From the NCBI RefSeq assembly GCF_004331695.1, contig NZ_SJSL01000005.1:186001-250000 (forward strand): a stretch of DNA of 64,000 bases, given 5' to 3'. Below, in pieces: positions 25,781 through 34,412 of this stretch. Below the pieces are notes generated by a model. That model did no database searches and was not told the origin of the DNA. It saw only the letters and a program-made list of their open reading frames with translations. A program made the translations under genes and the position numbers. This DNA is from Pedobacter psychroterrae (GTDB taxonomy: Bacteria; Bacteroidota; Bacteroidia; Sphingobacteriales; Sphingobacteriaceae). Positions within the stretch are counted from its first letter, which is position 1. Every line of letters starts with the position of its first letter.

Positions 25781-26105
25781 ATAAGATAATTTTTTTACGA
25801 TAAGTAACCTTGAAGCTTGCGGAATATTAATTATTGCAATACCAGAACCTGACAGTTAAGAACATTAGACTTCGATCTTAACTGACTGATTAATTGACCT
25901 TAAATTAATATTGCTAGATGCACTCCCTATTAGTGCAACTCATACAAGTTTGTTTGGTTATCTCAAAGCTTATTATTTTCTATCAATAAAACAACTAATA
26001 GTGAAATATTTTTCAAAATAATTCAAAATGTCAACAGCAATCTTAACATATATGAAAGAAATGACAACACTCATAACTAAACCTTCCTTACTAGTCGACA
26101 TTCCA
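25781..26105. other. intergenic stretch
   Basis: AT-rich, no credible gene. A small hairpin (TGCACT / AGTGCA, loop CCCTATT, near 25917-25936) is the only structure seen. Confidence 0.4.
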
Positions 26106-26312
26106 CTACCTAGTATGACATCTTGGCGAACAATGATAGCAGCCATCTGCCTTCGAGTAATGCTTCTTAGCTTCTGAAACGGCACTGGTGCATGAACTGA
26201 ATTGCCCTAGGTACAATCTGTTTTCTACACTCGGAAGGTAAGAACAGGTGCCTTTATGAACCTCATGATCACCATTTGATTGTGCCTGTCTGTTAACGTA
26301 ATAGTTTTCCAT
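26106..26312 (-). CDS. small conserved Cys/His protein
   Basis: 68 residues: MENYYVNRQAQSNGDHEVHK, then CSYLP, SSCTSAVSEAKKHY and ADGCYHCSPRCHT. This reads like a short protein family I recall from Bacteroidota. The H..H....C and CxxC...CH spacing suggests a small zinc-bound fold related to YHxxxC...EA...CxxC domains. Function unknown. It has its own upstream region and lies downstream of the response regulator. Confidence 0.65.
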   Translation of the reverse strand: MENYYVNRQAQSNGDHEVHKGTCSYLPSVENRLYLGQFSSCTSAVSEAKKHYSKADGCYHCSPRCHTR

Positions 26313-26404
26313 AATCTTAAATTTTAATTTGTAATTATGAATCGAAAATAGAGAAGCAAACAGACTTTTCTTTACGGGAAACCGTAAGACGAATTTTTAT
26401 TGTA

Positions 26405-27070
26405 TTAAATGATTTTGAAGTCTTTACAATAAGCAATCAGTTGCTCATTAGTTGTAAAGCTAAACTCATCCTTGATTTGATTAAGTCGCTTTTCAAGGCT
26501 ACTTAGACTCGAAGGAGTGATCTTATTATCTTGAAGACATTGTGGTATATCTTTTTGCTTTTTGCCCTCCGCCAGCAAACGAATGATAGTTATATCGTAG
26601 GTGGAGAAATTAAACGAATGACCATTCCGTTCCGACCTTTTCATCTGAAGAGGAAAATAATTTCTGCCATTCGCTATCGCCTCAAAAGCAGCTTTCAGTT
26701 CCTGAGTGTCCCGGCGGGCCTTGCGGACATAAGCGTTGATCCCCAGTTTTTCAATCAGCGGCCTGATTACTTCCAGCCGGCCTTCAGCGGTAAATACCAA
26801 TATCTTGAGATCTGGCTGAACTTCCCTGACCGCACGGATCAAGGCAACACCATCAGTAATCTGCTGCACAGTCTGATCCTCTTCAAATGACAAGTCAGTA
26901 ATCAGCAAATCATAGGGTTGAGGAGTAACAATGGCTTTTTTGATCCATGACAATGCATAGTCACAATAAGACACATGCTCCGGATTATCAACTCCAAGAT
27001 CATTTAAGGCTTGTTTCACTGAATTGCTTACGCTTTCGTGATCCTCTACAATTAGTACGCGTTCAAACAT
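26405..27070 (-). CDS. two-component response regulator
   Basis: 221 residues. An N-terminal receiver domain has RVLIVEDHESV, the phospho-acceptor Asp in DLLITDLSF, a KILVFTAEG strand and a conserved Lys region (YVRKARRD). The C-terminal part (TIIRLLAEGKKQKDI, LEKRLNQIKDEF) is a LuxR/NarL-like helix-turn-helix, somewhat divergent. It lies nine bases downstream of its cognate kinase gene and is presumably a DNA-binding transcription factor. Confidence 0.85.
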   Translation of the reverse strand: MFERVLIVEDHESVSNSVKQALNDLGVDNPEHVSYCDYALSWIKKAIVTPQPYDLLITDLSFEEDQTVQQITDGVALIRAVREVQPDLKILVFTAEGRLEVIRPLIEKLGINAYVRKARRDTQELKAAFEAIANGRNYFPLQMKRSERNGHSFNFSTYDITIIRLLAEGKKQKDIPQCLQDNKITPSSLSSLEKRLNQIKDEFSFTTNEQLIAYCKDFKII

Positions 27071-27079
27071 GATTTCTTT

Positions 27080-28726
27080 TTAGGTAGCAGGGAAAGAAAT
27101 GTGAATTTTCAAACCCTTGTCGTTTTCTGAATCAAAAGTAATCGACCCGCCAATACCCCGAATACGGTTTCCCGTATTTGTCAGTCCGTTTTTGAAATTT
27201 GGTGTTCCGTTGATCCCAATGCCATCATCAGCATAATAAATAGTGATCTGATTTTCAATTTGCTCAAACTTAACAACTACATTGCATGCACGGCTATGCT
27301 TATCCATATTCACCATCAGTTCCTGCAGCACAAGCATTATTTCCTGCTTTACTGCAAGGCCAACTGAATCCCATAATTCATCCTCGTTGCCAACAATAGA
27401 AACCCTTCTTACCTCAGTACCAAACGGCGTCAGCAATGCATTGATCTGCTCTTTGAATGAAGAATTGGCAACTGCACTATCTTCATAGGATATGTCCCTT
27501 GATCGATCGTATAAGATTTCTAACTGATCCAACAGATACTCTTTATCCAGTTGCTTATGATGCTCCACCTCATTCATTACGCGATACAGACCATTTGCCA
27601 CCACATCATGTACCTTTCTGGACATTTTAAGCTCATTCTGGCGCAGCTTATACTTTGCCTCCAATCTTAGTTTCCGATACCAAACCACCGCTACAAAAAG
27701 GACAATCAATATTCCCAGGACCAGGGCTATAACCTGACGTTGTTTTTCATCATTCTCGTGTTGTAGTTTGGAATTGTCTGCTTTATGCTTTTCCACCTCA
27801 TAGCGGATGAGTGCAAACTGGTTCTTAGCAGCGTTTCTCGCAGTCTCCACACTATCCCGCAACTTTGCAAAGCGTATGAAATAGGTTTTAGCATCATTCG
27901 GTCTTGGGCTAACACGGATCAACTTTTCCAAAGCTTCCATTTTATCGTCCGGACTGTCCAATTTAATACCCGAAGCTAACCAAGCCTTCGCATAGAAAGC
28001 TGAAGAATCAGGCTTACTGGAAAGATAATAGTCTGCCAGGTGCATGTAACTGGAATTCTGGCCCCAGCGGTCTTTCTCATTTATCCGGATATCCAGCGCT
28101 CTTCTTAAATCAGGCACAGGGTTATAGGTGGAGTCAGCAAGCCATTTCGTTTTAGCAATGTTGGTAAGGATCCTGGCATAAGTTTTTTGACGGGTAGTCT
28201 GGACAAGCGCAGCTTCAAAGATCTTTAAGGCTTGACTATAATCACGATTTTTTTGATAGGCCAATCCCTTGTTATTCAGGATAGATATACTAAAGCTCGT
28301 ATCTGTAGTAAATTTTAATGCCGTATCGTAAAAGTCGACAGCAGAGCGATACCGCTGTAATTTGAGGCTCGTATTTCCTAATTCATTATAATCTGATGCC
28401 AGGCAAGCATGGTCATCTACTTTTTTTGGGTTGAGATAAGTTAAAGAAGTAGTTAAACTTTCCTGACTCCCAAAGTAATCACCGGCACCATACTGGATCA
28501 CGGCCATCTGATTATAGGCCATTGCAATTTCCAGCGGTTGTATAGAAGTTGTGACTACTTTATTAAAATAGTAAAAAGCTGAATCGCTATTGGTGTCAAA
28601 AAATGACTCCGCCTTTTTATAATCTGCAGACTCGACGATCTGGGCAGCTGGGTCATACTCATTACATGCAAGCAGAAAAGTGATTGACATGAATAACGGT
28701 AACAAAAACGATCGTCTCTCTTTCAT
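27080..28726 (-). CDS. TPR-lipoprotein sensor histidine kinase
   Basis: 548 residues. A lipoprotein signal (LLPLFMSITFLLACNE) is followed by a periplasmic TPR array (about residues 35-300), a transmembrane helix (VIALVLGILIVLFVAVVW, about 333-350) and a cytoplasmic kinase core. The H-box has MSRKVHDVVANGLYRVMNEV (HisKA_3-like, His in VHD). The ATPase has an N-box LQELMVNMDKHS, G1 YYADDGIGIN, and G2 NTGNRIRGIGG. It pairs with the response regulator immediately downstream. Upstream is an intrinsic terminator (28754-28788) and a 51-codon peptide gene, which may form an attenuator. Confidence 0.88.
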   Translation of the reverse strand: MKERRSFLLPLFMSITFLLACNEYDPAAQIVESADYKKAESFFDTNSDSAFYYFNKVVTTSIQPLEIAMAYNQMAVIQYGAGDYFGSQESLTTSLTYLNPKKVDDHACLASDYNELGNTSLKLQRYRSAVDFYDTALKFTTDTSFSISILNNKGLAYQKNRDYSQALKIFEAALVQTTRQKTYARILTNIAKTKWLADSTYNPVPDLRRALDIRINEKDRWGQNSSYMHLADYYLSSKPDSSAFYAKAWLASGIKLDSPDDKMEALEKLIRVSPRPNDAKTYFIRFAKLRDSVETARNAAKNQFALIRYEVEKHKADNSKLQHENDEKQRQVIALVLGILIVLFVAVVWYRKLRLEAKYKLRQNELKMSRKVHDVVANGLYRVMNEVEHHKQLDKEYLLDQLEILYDRSRDISYEDSAVANSSFKEQINALLTPFGTEVRRVSIVGNEDELWDSVGLAVKQEIMLVLQELMVNMDKHSRACNVVVKFEQIENQITIYYADDGIGINGTPNFKNGLTNTGNRIRGIGGSITFDSENDKGLKIHISFPAT

Positions 28727-28753
28727 ATATTTTAACTAAATGTAAAAATAATG

Positions 28754-28788
28754 AAAAAAAAATAAGGCAAGAGTATTCTTGCCTTATT
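28754..28788 (-). terminator. intrinsic terminator / possible attenuator before the histidine kinase gene
   Basis: On the minus strand, a perfect 12-bp stem (AATAAGGCAAGA / TCTTGCCTTATT, 4-base loop) is followed by at least seven U. It begins 15 bases after the stop of the 51-codon peptide gene and ends 27 bases before the kinase ATG. This is the strongest terminator in the window. Confidence 0.8.
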
Positions 28789-28803
28789 CATCTTTGCAAT
28801 AAA

Positions 28804-28959
28804 TTATGGTGCTGGAGGTATCGGCGGTTTTGGTGGCTTTGGTGGGATGTGCTCTTCGTCACCACCACCATCAAAGGTAGTTACAGTACCGCCACCATTA
28901 TTGTTATTGTGCGCCGGGCATGCAAATGCCATAAAAAGCGCGAAGAATAAATGAAACAT
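28804..28959 (-). CDS. 51-residue Gly/Pro-rich small peptide (candidate leader peptide)
   Basis: It opens with a hydrophobic segment (MFHLFFALFMAFACPAH), then NNNNGGGTVTTFDGGGDEE, then a polyproline tail HIPPKPPKPPIPPAP. The frame is open without interruption and directly precedes the terminator hairpin and the histidine kinase gene. The repeated Pro-Pro pairs near the stop are the kind of sequence that slows ribosomes without EF-P. It could be a regulatory leader peptide, a tiny lipoprotein (Cys15), or both. Too small for any family call. Confidence 0.55.
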   Translation of the reverse strand: MFHLFFALFMAFACPAHNNNNGGGTVTTFDGGGDEEHIPPKPPKPPIPPAP

Positions 28960-29338
28960 AAATCAAAAATTTTAGAAAGAAATACCTGGTAGGCCTCCGC
29001 GATCCATACGCGGAGGTTGCTACAATTGCATTTCAGAAGCGCTTCTGAAATTTTTGGGAAGATTGAGATTCCATTGCGGGAGGCTTTTTACTGCTTCCCA
29101 AACCAGCTATAGCCTACCGCAACTTTCTCTCATTTTGTAACCTGTTTGTACATAAGGCGGCTTTAGCTTGTCACCGCCTCTAACCGATTACGAAAGCAAA
29201 TGTATAGCGACCGAAAACACTAATTATCATGTGGTTCCGATGATTCCACTAATTCCGGTAGTGTTCCGAGAGTATTCCGGAAAACCGTAAAGAATTCCGA
29301 AAATTCCGATTACTTTTACTTATCAAATTTTTGGGATA
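28960..29338. other. divergent intergenic region
   Basis: 379 bases without a gene between the small peptide gene and the 256-codon gene. It contains the stem-loop element (28988-29118), and an AT-rich part with several TTCCG-containing repeats (29238-29310) that may be binding sites for a regulator. Confidence 0.45.
28988..29118. other. stem-loop-rich element with nested inverted repeats
   Basis: Three hairpins lie inside a 7-bp closing stem GGTAGGC (28988-28994) / GCCTACC (29112-29118). Hairpin 1: CCTCCGCG / CGCGGAGG (28994-29016). Hairpin 2: a perfect 22-bp palindrome ATTTCAGAAGC / GCTTCTGAAAT (29030-29051). Hairpin 3: TTTGGGAAG / CTTCCCAAA (29053-29102). The outer stem and hairpin 1 share one base. 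The layout resembles a cloverleaf and lies in a gene-free stretch between divergent genes. It may be a structured RNA, a mobile hairpin element or stacked binding sites. Confidence 0.5.
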
Positions 29339-30109
29339 ATGCTATTTAGCGACTACAAACAGAATGTAATTCTTGATTATCATGAGAAAAAGAAGAATTT
29401 GCTTTCACTTAATCTGGCAGAGCCCAGTCCTGCAACGCTCAAGAAAGAGTGCTTGTTAGTCTTATCGGGTCGGTTTCATAAAAAGGATGAGAAGACTTTA
29501 AGATTATTCTTTGAGATCACTGAAGAGTCTACTAATTATCATCAAGCTATTGAATGGTTTAAGACAGATAAGTTCAAACCTTTAGTGAATTTTCTAAAGG
29601 GGTACACAGCAGATACAGAGAAAAAAAACATAGAGCTTTTAGCCTGGTTAATAGATTTTAAATATAGACCCTACGAGTTTGGAGGAAAGGATACTGAAGT
29701 TAGTCCAGGTGATGTGAAAAAACCGGAAGTAATGCATCCCAATCTGAATGAAGGATCAAATAGCCTGATTGAAAGTAATCCTTCAACTGCACCATCATCT
29801 ACTCTTACTGAGATACAGGGTCCATCGATTTCAACTACACGGAAAAAGTGGCCAGTTCCGATATCACTAAAAAGATCGATTCCAACAGCTGCAATTTTGT
29901 TTCTGCTTACAGGTGGCCTTTTCTTATATATCTACTGGGAATCAACTAAAGTATACATTTGCAGCAGTGGAACTGCTTCAAAATATCATCTGAATCATAA
30001 CTGTCCTACGCTAGGAAACTGCAAGAATGGCAAGAATGACGTGGTTTCAATCACTAGAACAGAAGCAGAGAAAAGGGGTAAAACCCTCTGCAAATTTGAA
30101 ATTCATTAA
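29339..30109 (+). CDS. single-pass membrane protein with C-terminal Cys/His domain
   Basis: 256 residues. The helical N-terminal domain (1-120) is followed by a low-complexity Pro/Ser linker, a transmembrane helix (TAAILFLLTGGLFLYIYW, about 181-198), and a C-terminal domain with YICSSGTASKYHLNHNCPTL and EAEKRGKTLCKFE. The YHxxxxC...EAExxG...C pattern matches small zinc-bound domains found at the ends of nucleases and other envelope proteins. Topology predicts a cytoplasmic N-terminus and an exported C-terminal domain. Divergent from the two-component operon; possible partner or target. Confidence 0.6.
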   Translation: MLFSDYKQNVILDYHEKKKNLLSLNLAEPSPATLKKECLLVLSGRFHKKDEKTLRLFFEITEESTNYHQAIEWFKTDKFKPLVNFLKGYTADTEKKNIELLAWLIDFKYRPYEFGGKDTEVSPGDVKKPEVMHPNLNEGSNSLIESNPSTAPSSTLTEIQGPSISTTRKKWPVPISLKRSIPTAAILFLLTGGLFLYIYWESTKVYICSSGTASKYHLNHNCPTLGNCKNGKNDVVSITRTEAEKRGKTLCKFEIH

Positions 30110-30131
30110 ATAGTTTGAATTTCGAGGTTGT

Positions 30132-31016
30132 TTACACTCCCTTTAGTTTGCTTAATATATCTAAAGCGCCGATCTCCATTTTTGAAAAAGCAAACCATTT
30201 TTTCCCAAGATCTTTTAAGGAAGCTCCAATATGATAGACAACGTCATCGTCCAGGATTAAAAAACGATCATGAGCGTGCTTAAACTCTTTCACTGTTATA
30301 ACACCGTATTGCGCCTTATATTTAACCAAATCTAAACTCAGTATGCAATCCTTTTTGGTGTAAATCGACAGTGATACATTTTTGCTACGCTTAGCAAACA
30401 TTTTTAATACAGTGTCATCCACATAATTGTCAATCAATACTATGGAATGCTTTGCGTCTCGGATTAAATCAGCGATGAAAGTATAAGCATCAAATACCTG
30501 CCCATTGTAAAATATTCCTTGTTTAGGTTTTAAGTCATGATTTTGAATTACGCTGTAAACTTCGTTAAAGCGTTTGTCAGTATCGGATTCCAGCTTTAAC
30601 TGCCTCTGCTCCATATTACCCATTCTCAAAAATACTTCAGCGTTGTTATTCAGAAATCGTCGCATCTCCGTAAAAGCGCTAATGATCTGAACACTTGCTC
30701 TTACAGCAATGTCGCTTCGTAATATTGCAGAAAGCATTGCTATACCAGTTTCTGTAAATACGTAGGGTGGTTTTCTTATGCCGCCCCAACTTGATATCAC
30801 AATTTGTGATTTCAAGTTGCTGAATTCTAAATCACTTAATTGAAACATAAAATCGATTGGAAATCTATCTAAATTACGTTTTACAGCTTGATTTAAAGTT
30901 CTTGTGTCCACCCCATACAAAACCGCAAGATCACGATCGAGCATTACTTGCTTACCACGAATAGTAAAGATCTGGTTCTGTATTGTTTCTTGGGTAATTG
31001 ACATTATATCTGACAT
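30132..31016 (-). CDS. ORF6N-domain protein
   Basis: 294 residues. The N-terminal ORF6N domain is clear (IRGKQVMLDRDLAVLYGVDT, then FMFQLSDLEF, and the PYVFTETGIAMLSAILRS segment); it is a DNA-binding domain of phage and island regulators. After a helical linker, the C-terminal domain (FDAYTFIADLIRDAKHSIVL, IDNYVDDTVLKMF, HDRFLILDDDVVYHIGASLK) resembles a phospholipase D-like half site, HDR replacing HxK. Often found beside restriction or toxin genes. Regulator or nuclease-like role inferred. Confidence 0.75.
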   Translation of the reverse strand: MSDIMSITQETIQNQIFTIRGKQVMLDRDLAVLYGVDTRTLNQAVKRNLDRFPIDFMFQLSDLEFSNLKSQIVISSWGGIRKPPYVFTETGIAMLSAILRSDIAVRASVQIISAFTEMRRFLNNNAEVFLRMGNMEQRQLKLESDTDKRFNEVYSVIQNHDLKPKQGIFYNGQVFDAYTFIADLIRDAKHSIVLIDNYVDDTVLKMFAKRSKNVSLSIYTKKDCILSLDLVKYKAQYGVITVKEFKHAHDRFLILDDDVVYHIGASLKDLGKKWFAFSKMEIGALDILSKLKGV

Positions 31017-31345
31017 AGAAATTGCTTTAACGCAAACCTATGCAAAAGCTAATAAATAACCAAAAGGAAATAAAATATCTAATTATAGGAATATTTTGTA
31101 ATTAAGATCAAAAAATCATATCTATTTTCAATATTTTGCCACAGAATACAATTTATTGAGAAACCTTATTTGAAGATCAGTCCCCTATCTTATCACGTGT
31201 TTACGGATACCCGTAAAAAGGATACAGTTTGGGTAGGTACCTTGAATTGTCAACGATATATAGTGGACTTGTTGTCGGTGATGCAGTGGGGCAAATATAA
31301 TAGTCCGTGGATTCGCACATTGCGAAGATATTTAAGCATTTTCAA
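31017..31345. other. intergenic stretch
   Basis: AT-rich first half. From about 31170 there is a short open stretch with no family resemblance, which I do not call as a gene. It probably carries the promoter of the DUF3892 gene. Confidence 0.35.
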
Positions 31346-31627
31346 ATGTCAGAACGTAGAAAGATTTCCTGCATTAATAAACGCGAGCGCAGTAGTGCAT
31401 ACGAAAGGATCGCAAATGTAGGTGGAATTCACAATGGCTCTAGGTGGAAATTAACCCTCGATGAAGCAATCCGTTCAATCGAAAACGGAAGCAGATCGTA
31501 CTACACAAGTGTTGGTGGGCACGAGCGAGATGTTATTGTCGCTAGCAGAAATGGTGTAAAATACCTTAAAACTGAAGCGGACAACGATACACCAGATAAC
31601 TTGTTAAGTTTGGATGAGTGTCCTTAA
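31346..31627 (+). CDS. DUF3892 protein
   Basis: 93 residues from ATG at 31346 (MSERRKISCINKRER); the upstream extension to 31307 lacks family similarity. It shows the DUF3892 pattern: CINKRER, GGIHNGSRWKLTLDEAI, IENGSRSYYTSVGG, VIVASRNGVKYLKTEAD, NLLSLDECP. Small stand-alone members occur widely; function unknown. A strong hairpin follows the stop. Confidence 0.8.
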   Translation: MSERRKISCINKRERSSAYERIANVGGIHNGSRWKLTLDEAIRSIENGSRSYYTSVGGHERDVIVASRNGVKYLKTEADNDTPDNLLSLDECP

Positions 31628-31630
31628 AGG

Positions 31631-31655
31631 AGTTGCCCAGAGTCTCTGGGCAACT
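31631..31655 (+). terminator. strong hairpin terminator after the DUF3892 gene
   Basis: Perfect inverted repeat AGTTGCCCAGAG / CTCTGGGCAACT around one central base, four bases after the stop. The following sequence (TACTAC) is poor in T, so it may act with help or as an RNA 3'-end stabiliser. Confidence 0.6.
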
Positions 31656-31815
31656 TACTACAAAGTTAGTGAAGCAATCACTTAATGCGCCAGAAAGCAA
31701 TAACTTGGAATAGACATCCACACTTCCCAAATTACAATGTGATGATGCCTCAAATTTATATGTGTGGTTGTAGACTGGGTTTATAGCACTATATTAGTTG
31801 TGTAAAGCGATAAAA

Positions 31816-32421
31816 ATGACCGTATCTAAATCTCTTGTTCTGCCATCTGTCCTTCTGATATGCATATGTTTGGCGGGTTGTGTTTCAAATACAGAGGTCA
31901 ATAGCTCGTCTGTCAAAGAGGCCCCAATAAAATTCGATTCGCTAACTATTGAAAAGATTGATCACACACCGGACTCATCACTGGTATATATGATATTTGA
32001 GCATATCTCAAGTAGAATTGCTGGCAATCCAGATCAGGAGCTAGCATCCTTACTCGCTCTCCCAAAACCCCAACAGGTAATTTATATTACCTGGATATTA
32101 GAAGGAGAAGTAAACAATGGCGGGTTCAATCAATACTATTATAATTCAAGCGGGCAGTTTGCCAAGTTAGCCCCGGAAGCGCTAAAGTTAGTTGGCGCTA
32201 CACAACACGCTGCATTAACTCAGGCGGCAAATGACGTATATGAAAAAGAAAAAGAGCGAATTGTAAAGTATCAGGATGGAACCAGCGAAGGTTTTAGTAA
32301 ATCATATGAAAATAATCCTTTAGAGAAATTTGATGATCAATTCTATAAGCTGAAAGAACCGCTAATGGATCTTCAAATTGCGTATATCAGGAAAAACAAA
32401 AAGGATTTTGTGGTAAAGTAG
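31816..32421 (+). CDS. DUF4375 (DMP19-like) lipoprotein
   Basis: 201 residues from ATG at 31816. A signal peptide with lipobox (VLLICICLAGCVS) is followed by a domain with LEGEVNNGGFNQYYYNSSG and LAPEALKLVGA, the DUF4375 signature. The soluble form of this domain is found in DNA-mimic-like and immunity-type proteins; a lipoprotein version suggests an envelope role. It may be co-transcribed with the secreted protein at 32472. Confidence 0.75.
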   Translation: MTVSKSLVLPSVLLICICLAGCVSNTEVNSSSVKEAPIKFDSLTIEKIDHTPDSSLVYMIFEHISSRIAGNPDQELASLLALPKPQQVIYITWILEGEVNNGGFNQYYYNSSGQFAKLAPEALKLVGATQHAALTQAANDVYEKEKERIVKYQDGTSEGFSKSYENNPLEKFDDQFYKLKEPLMDLQIAYIRKNKKDFVVK

Positions 32422-32471
32422 AAGATGAAGGCAAACCTAAAAGACATCATTGAAAATATATAATTAAATCT

Positions 32472-33122
32472 ATGAAACGTATAATCCTCTCCGTAACGTT
32501 TGTGTTTGCACTAGCGAACCTGCACGGTCAAGCCAAAATAGATTTCCTATCGCTGGGTATCAAAACTTTGAATCTGAACTATACTCCGCTAGAACGTTCG
32601 GTAGAACTGCAATCTATTATGCCTGATGACAATTACGTGCCGCGTCCAAATAGTGGTATACTCAATGGATTCGATTATAAAATGAAGCCCGCAGAAGATG
32701 ACGTTGTGATTGTCTTTAGCTTTTTCGACTCGGACACGGTAACTAGAAAACGATCGACAAAATTTTCTTATAATGATACAGATCATATTGAGAAAATCAA
32801 TTACTTGATTTACGATGAGCCAATATTTTATGAAGATAGTGATGGAACTGTTAGGAGAATAGGCCGCTCAACAACATTAAATCCAAAGAAAGCATACATT
32901 TTTAAAGGTCAAAAACTAAAAAGATATGGTGCTGATGATGCAGCATTGTTTGATGTACCCGTTTCTCGAGCGTACCAAGGTAAGTACCATAAACTAAAAG
33001 TATTCTGCATGTATAAAAAGAATGAAGGCGAAGTGTGGATTTATTACTTTTACAATGAAGGTGCCAAGATTGATAAACATATTAGAGACACGGAATATAT
33101 ATTGACATTCAAAAAGAGATAA
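32472..33122 (+). CDS. secreted hypothetical protein
   Basis: 216 residues with a signal peptide (MKRIILSVTFVFALANLHGQ). The mature part is beta-rich with many Tyr/Phe and Asp (ILNGFDYKMKPAEDDVVIVF, YHKLKVFCMYKKNEGEVWIY). No family recognised. It follows the DUF4375 lipoprotein by 50 bases. Confidence 0.6.
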   Translation: MKRIILSVTFVFALANLHGQAKIDFLSLGIKTLNLNYTPLERSVELQSIMPDDNYVPRPNSGILNGFDYKMKPAEDDVVIVFSFFDSDTVTRKRSTKFSYNDTDHIEKINYLIYDEPIFYEDSDGTVRRIGRSTTLNPKKAYIFKGQKLKRYGADDAALFDVPVSRAYQGKYHKLKVFCMYKKNEGEVWIYYFYNEGAKIDKHIRDTEYILTFKKR

Positions 33123-33136
33123 ACGGTATAAATTGA

Positions 33137-33415
33137 AAGGGAAAGTGGCAATATCAGGATTGTGAGACCTATCCAGTCGTAGGAGAAGTTGCAACTACGC
33201 CAGAAAACCCTCAACTAGTACGCCTCCGTACTTATCTATCTAGCAAGGTGATATTGCCAACTTCGATAAACACAAATATAGTAGTGTCATTTGCCATCAA
33301 TGAAAAAAGCGATTTCATTAACCTTGCCACTGGCAATCAATTGCCTGAACATGCAAAGACTAAACTTTTTTATATTCTTAAAAAAGCGCCAAGATGGAAA
33401 GTAGATCAATATTAG
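33137..33415 (+). pseudogene. gene fragment without start, possibly TonB-like C-terminus
   Basis: 93 open codons begin right after an in-frame TGA and end at TAG. The reading (YPVVGEVATTPENPQLVRLR, then VVSFAINEKSDFINLATGNQ and ILKKAPRWKVDQY) looks genuinely coding. The APRWK end recalls the last strand of TonB C-terminal domains. No start codon exists, so it is a leftover or a frameshifted gene. Confidence 0.4.
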
Positions 33416-33722
33416 TCGAATTATCCTTATTCGCTTTGGCTCACTATAAAAAAGGGGAAGGTATTACCTTATTTCGATACCGGCAAATGAATTAGGTATC
33501 TATTAGATGGCTCTAACTCAATTATTGCGACAGTGTCGCATACTTGTTATTAATTTACTATGTAATTCATTATGCACATAATTTGAATTAACCCATAAAA
33601 CTACATTCACCCGGCAAAATACCAATAAATAGATAAAATTAATAATTTGAGTTAAGATAGCATTTCTAATTACTATATTTAGTTTTATAATTAGTTGCAT
33701 TTTATACCTGCTACAAAACTTA
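33416..33722. other. intergenic stretch with a short perfect palindrome
   Basis: No credible gene. A 15-base palindrome TGCGACA-G-TGTCGCA lies at 33526-33540, about 190 bases before the LuxR-type regulator gene, and could be a regulator site or a small terminator. Confidence 0.4.
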
Positions 33723-34412
33723 ATGATCAAGATGAAGTCAAATCCTACAGAAGAGGCAATTAGAAAGGCTATATCTGAAGTAATCAAAATCGCTGACAGA
33801 ATGCCAGGAGTGGTGATTTTACATGATGTGAGAGATTGGAGGATAGCCTGGATGTCAGCCTGGGGATTGAAGCAATTAAATGTTTCACTGGAGGAACTCA
33901 CCAGTCTTACAGCGGCAGAATATTACAGTACATACTTTAATGCAGAAGACTCTGCAGATTACGTCCCGAAGATACTTAAACTATTAGAGAACGATAAAGA
34001 CGATGATTTTTGTACGGTTTTCCAACAAGTGCGTGTGGCGGCAGAAGCTGACTATGTTTGGCATATGTCCGGCTCCAAAGTTTATCTACGCGACGACTAT
34101 AACAAACCCTTATTAGTTATCACACTTGCTTCCCCTATAGATGCTATGCATCATATGACATCGAAAGCCGCCCGTCTATTAGAAGAGAATAACTTTCTCA
34201 GACGAAACCTTCACCGGTATTCCACCCTTAGCGGACGCGAACGTGAAATCCTAAAGTTTCTCGCACTCGGAAAGAGTTCTGGAGATACCGCTGAGCTAAT
34301 GTTCATTTCTCAAAATACTGTTGAAACCCACCGGAAAAATATTAAACAAAAATTAAATACTAACTCATATTATGAATTATGTGAATATGCCAGGGCATAT
34401 GATCTTATTTAA
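33723..34412 (+). CDS. LuxR-family transcriptional regulator with PAS-like N-terminus
   Basis: 229 residues. The N-terminal 130 residues look like a PAS-type fold (GVVILHDVRDWRIAWMSAWG, then VWHMSGSKVYLRDDYNKPLL). The C-terminal LuxR helix-turn-helix is textbook: LSGREREILKFLALGKSSGD, then ISQNTVETHRKNIKQKLNT. A one-component DNA-binding regulator; ligand unknown. Confidence 0.85.
   Translation: MIKMKSNPTEEAIRKAISEVIKIADRMPGVVILHDVRDWRIAWMSAWGLKQLNVSLEELTSLTAAEYYSTYFNAEDSADYVPKILKLLENDKDDDFCTVFQQVRVAAEADYVWHMSGSKVYLRDDYNKPLLVITLASPIDAMHHMTSKAARLLEENNFLRRNLHRYSTLSGREREILKFLALGKSSGDTAELMFISQNTVETHRKNIKQKLNTNSYYELCEYARAYDLI

Noticed and set aside
25973..26185. 70-codon minus-strand frame overlapping the small Cys/His protein
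   Set aside because: Alternative frame of the better-supported 68-residue protein.
28754..29118. Idea that the hairpin cluster is a CRISPR array
   Set aside because: Hairpins differ from each other in sequence and there is no repeat-spacer periodicity.
31170..31421. 83-codon frame before the DUF3892 gene
   Set aside because: Overlaps the DUF3892 gene in another frame and has no recognisable features.
33518..33901. 127-codon minus-strand frame overlapping the LuxR-type gene start
   Set aside because: Antisense to the regulator and without family resemblance.
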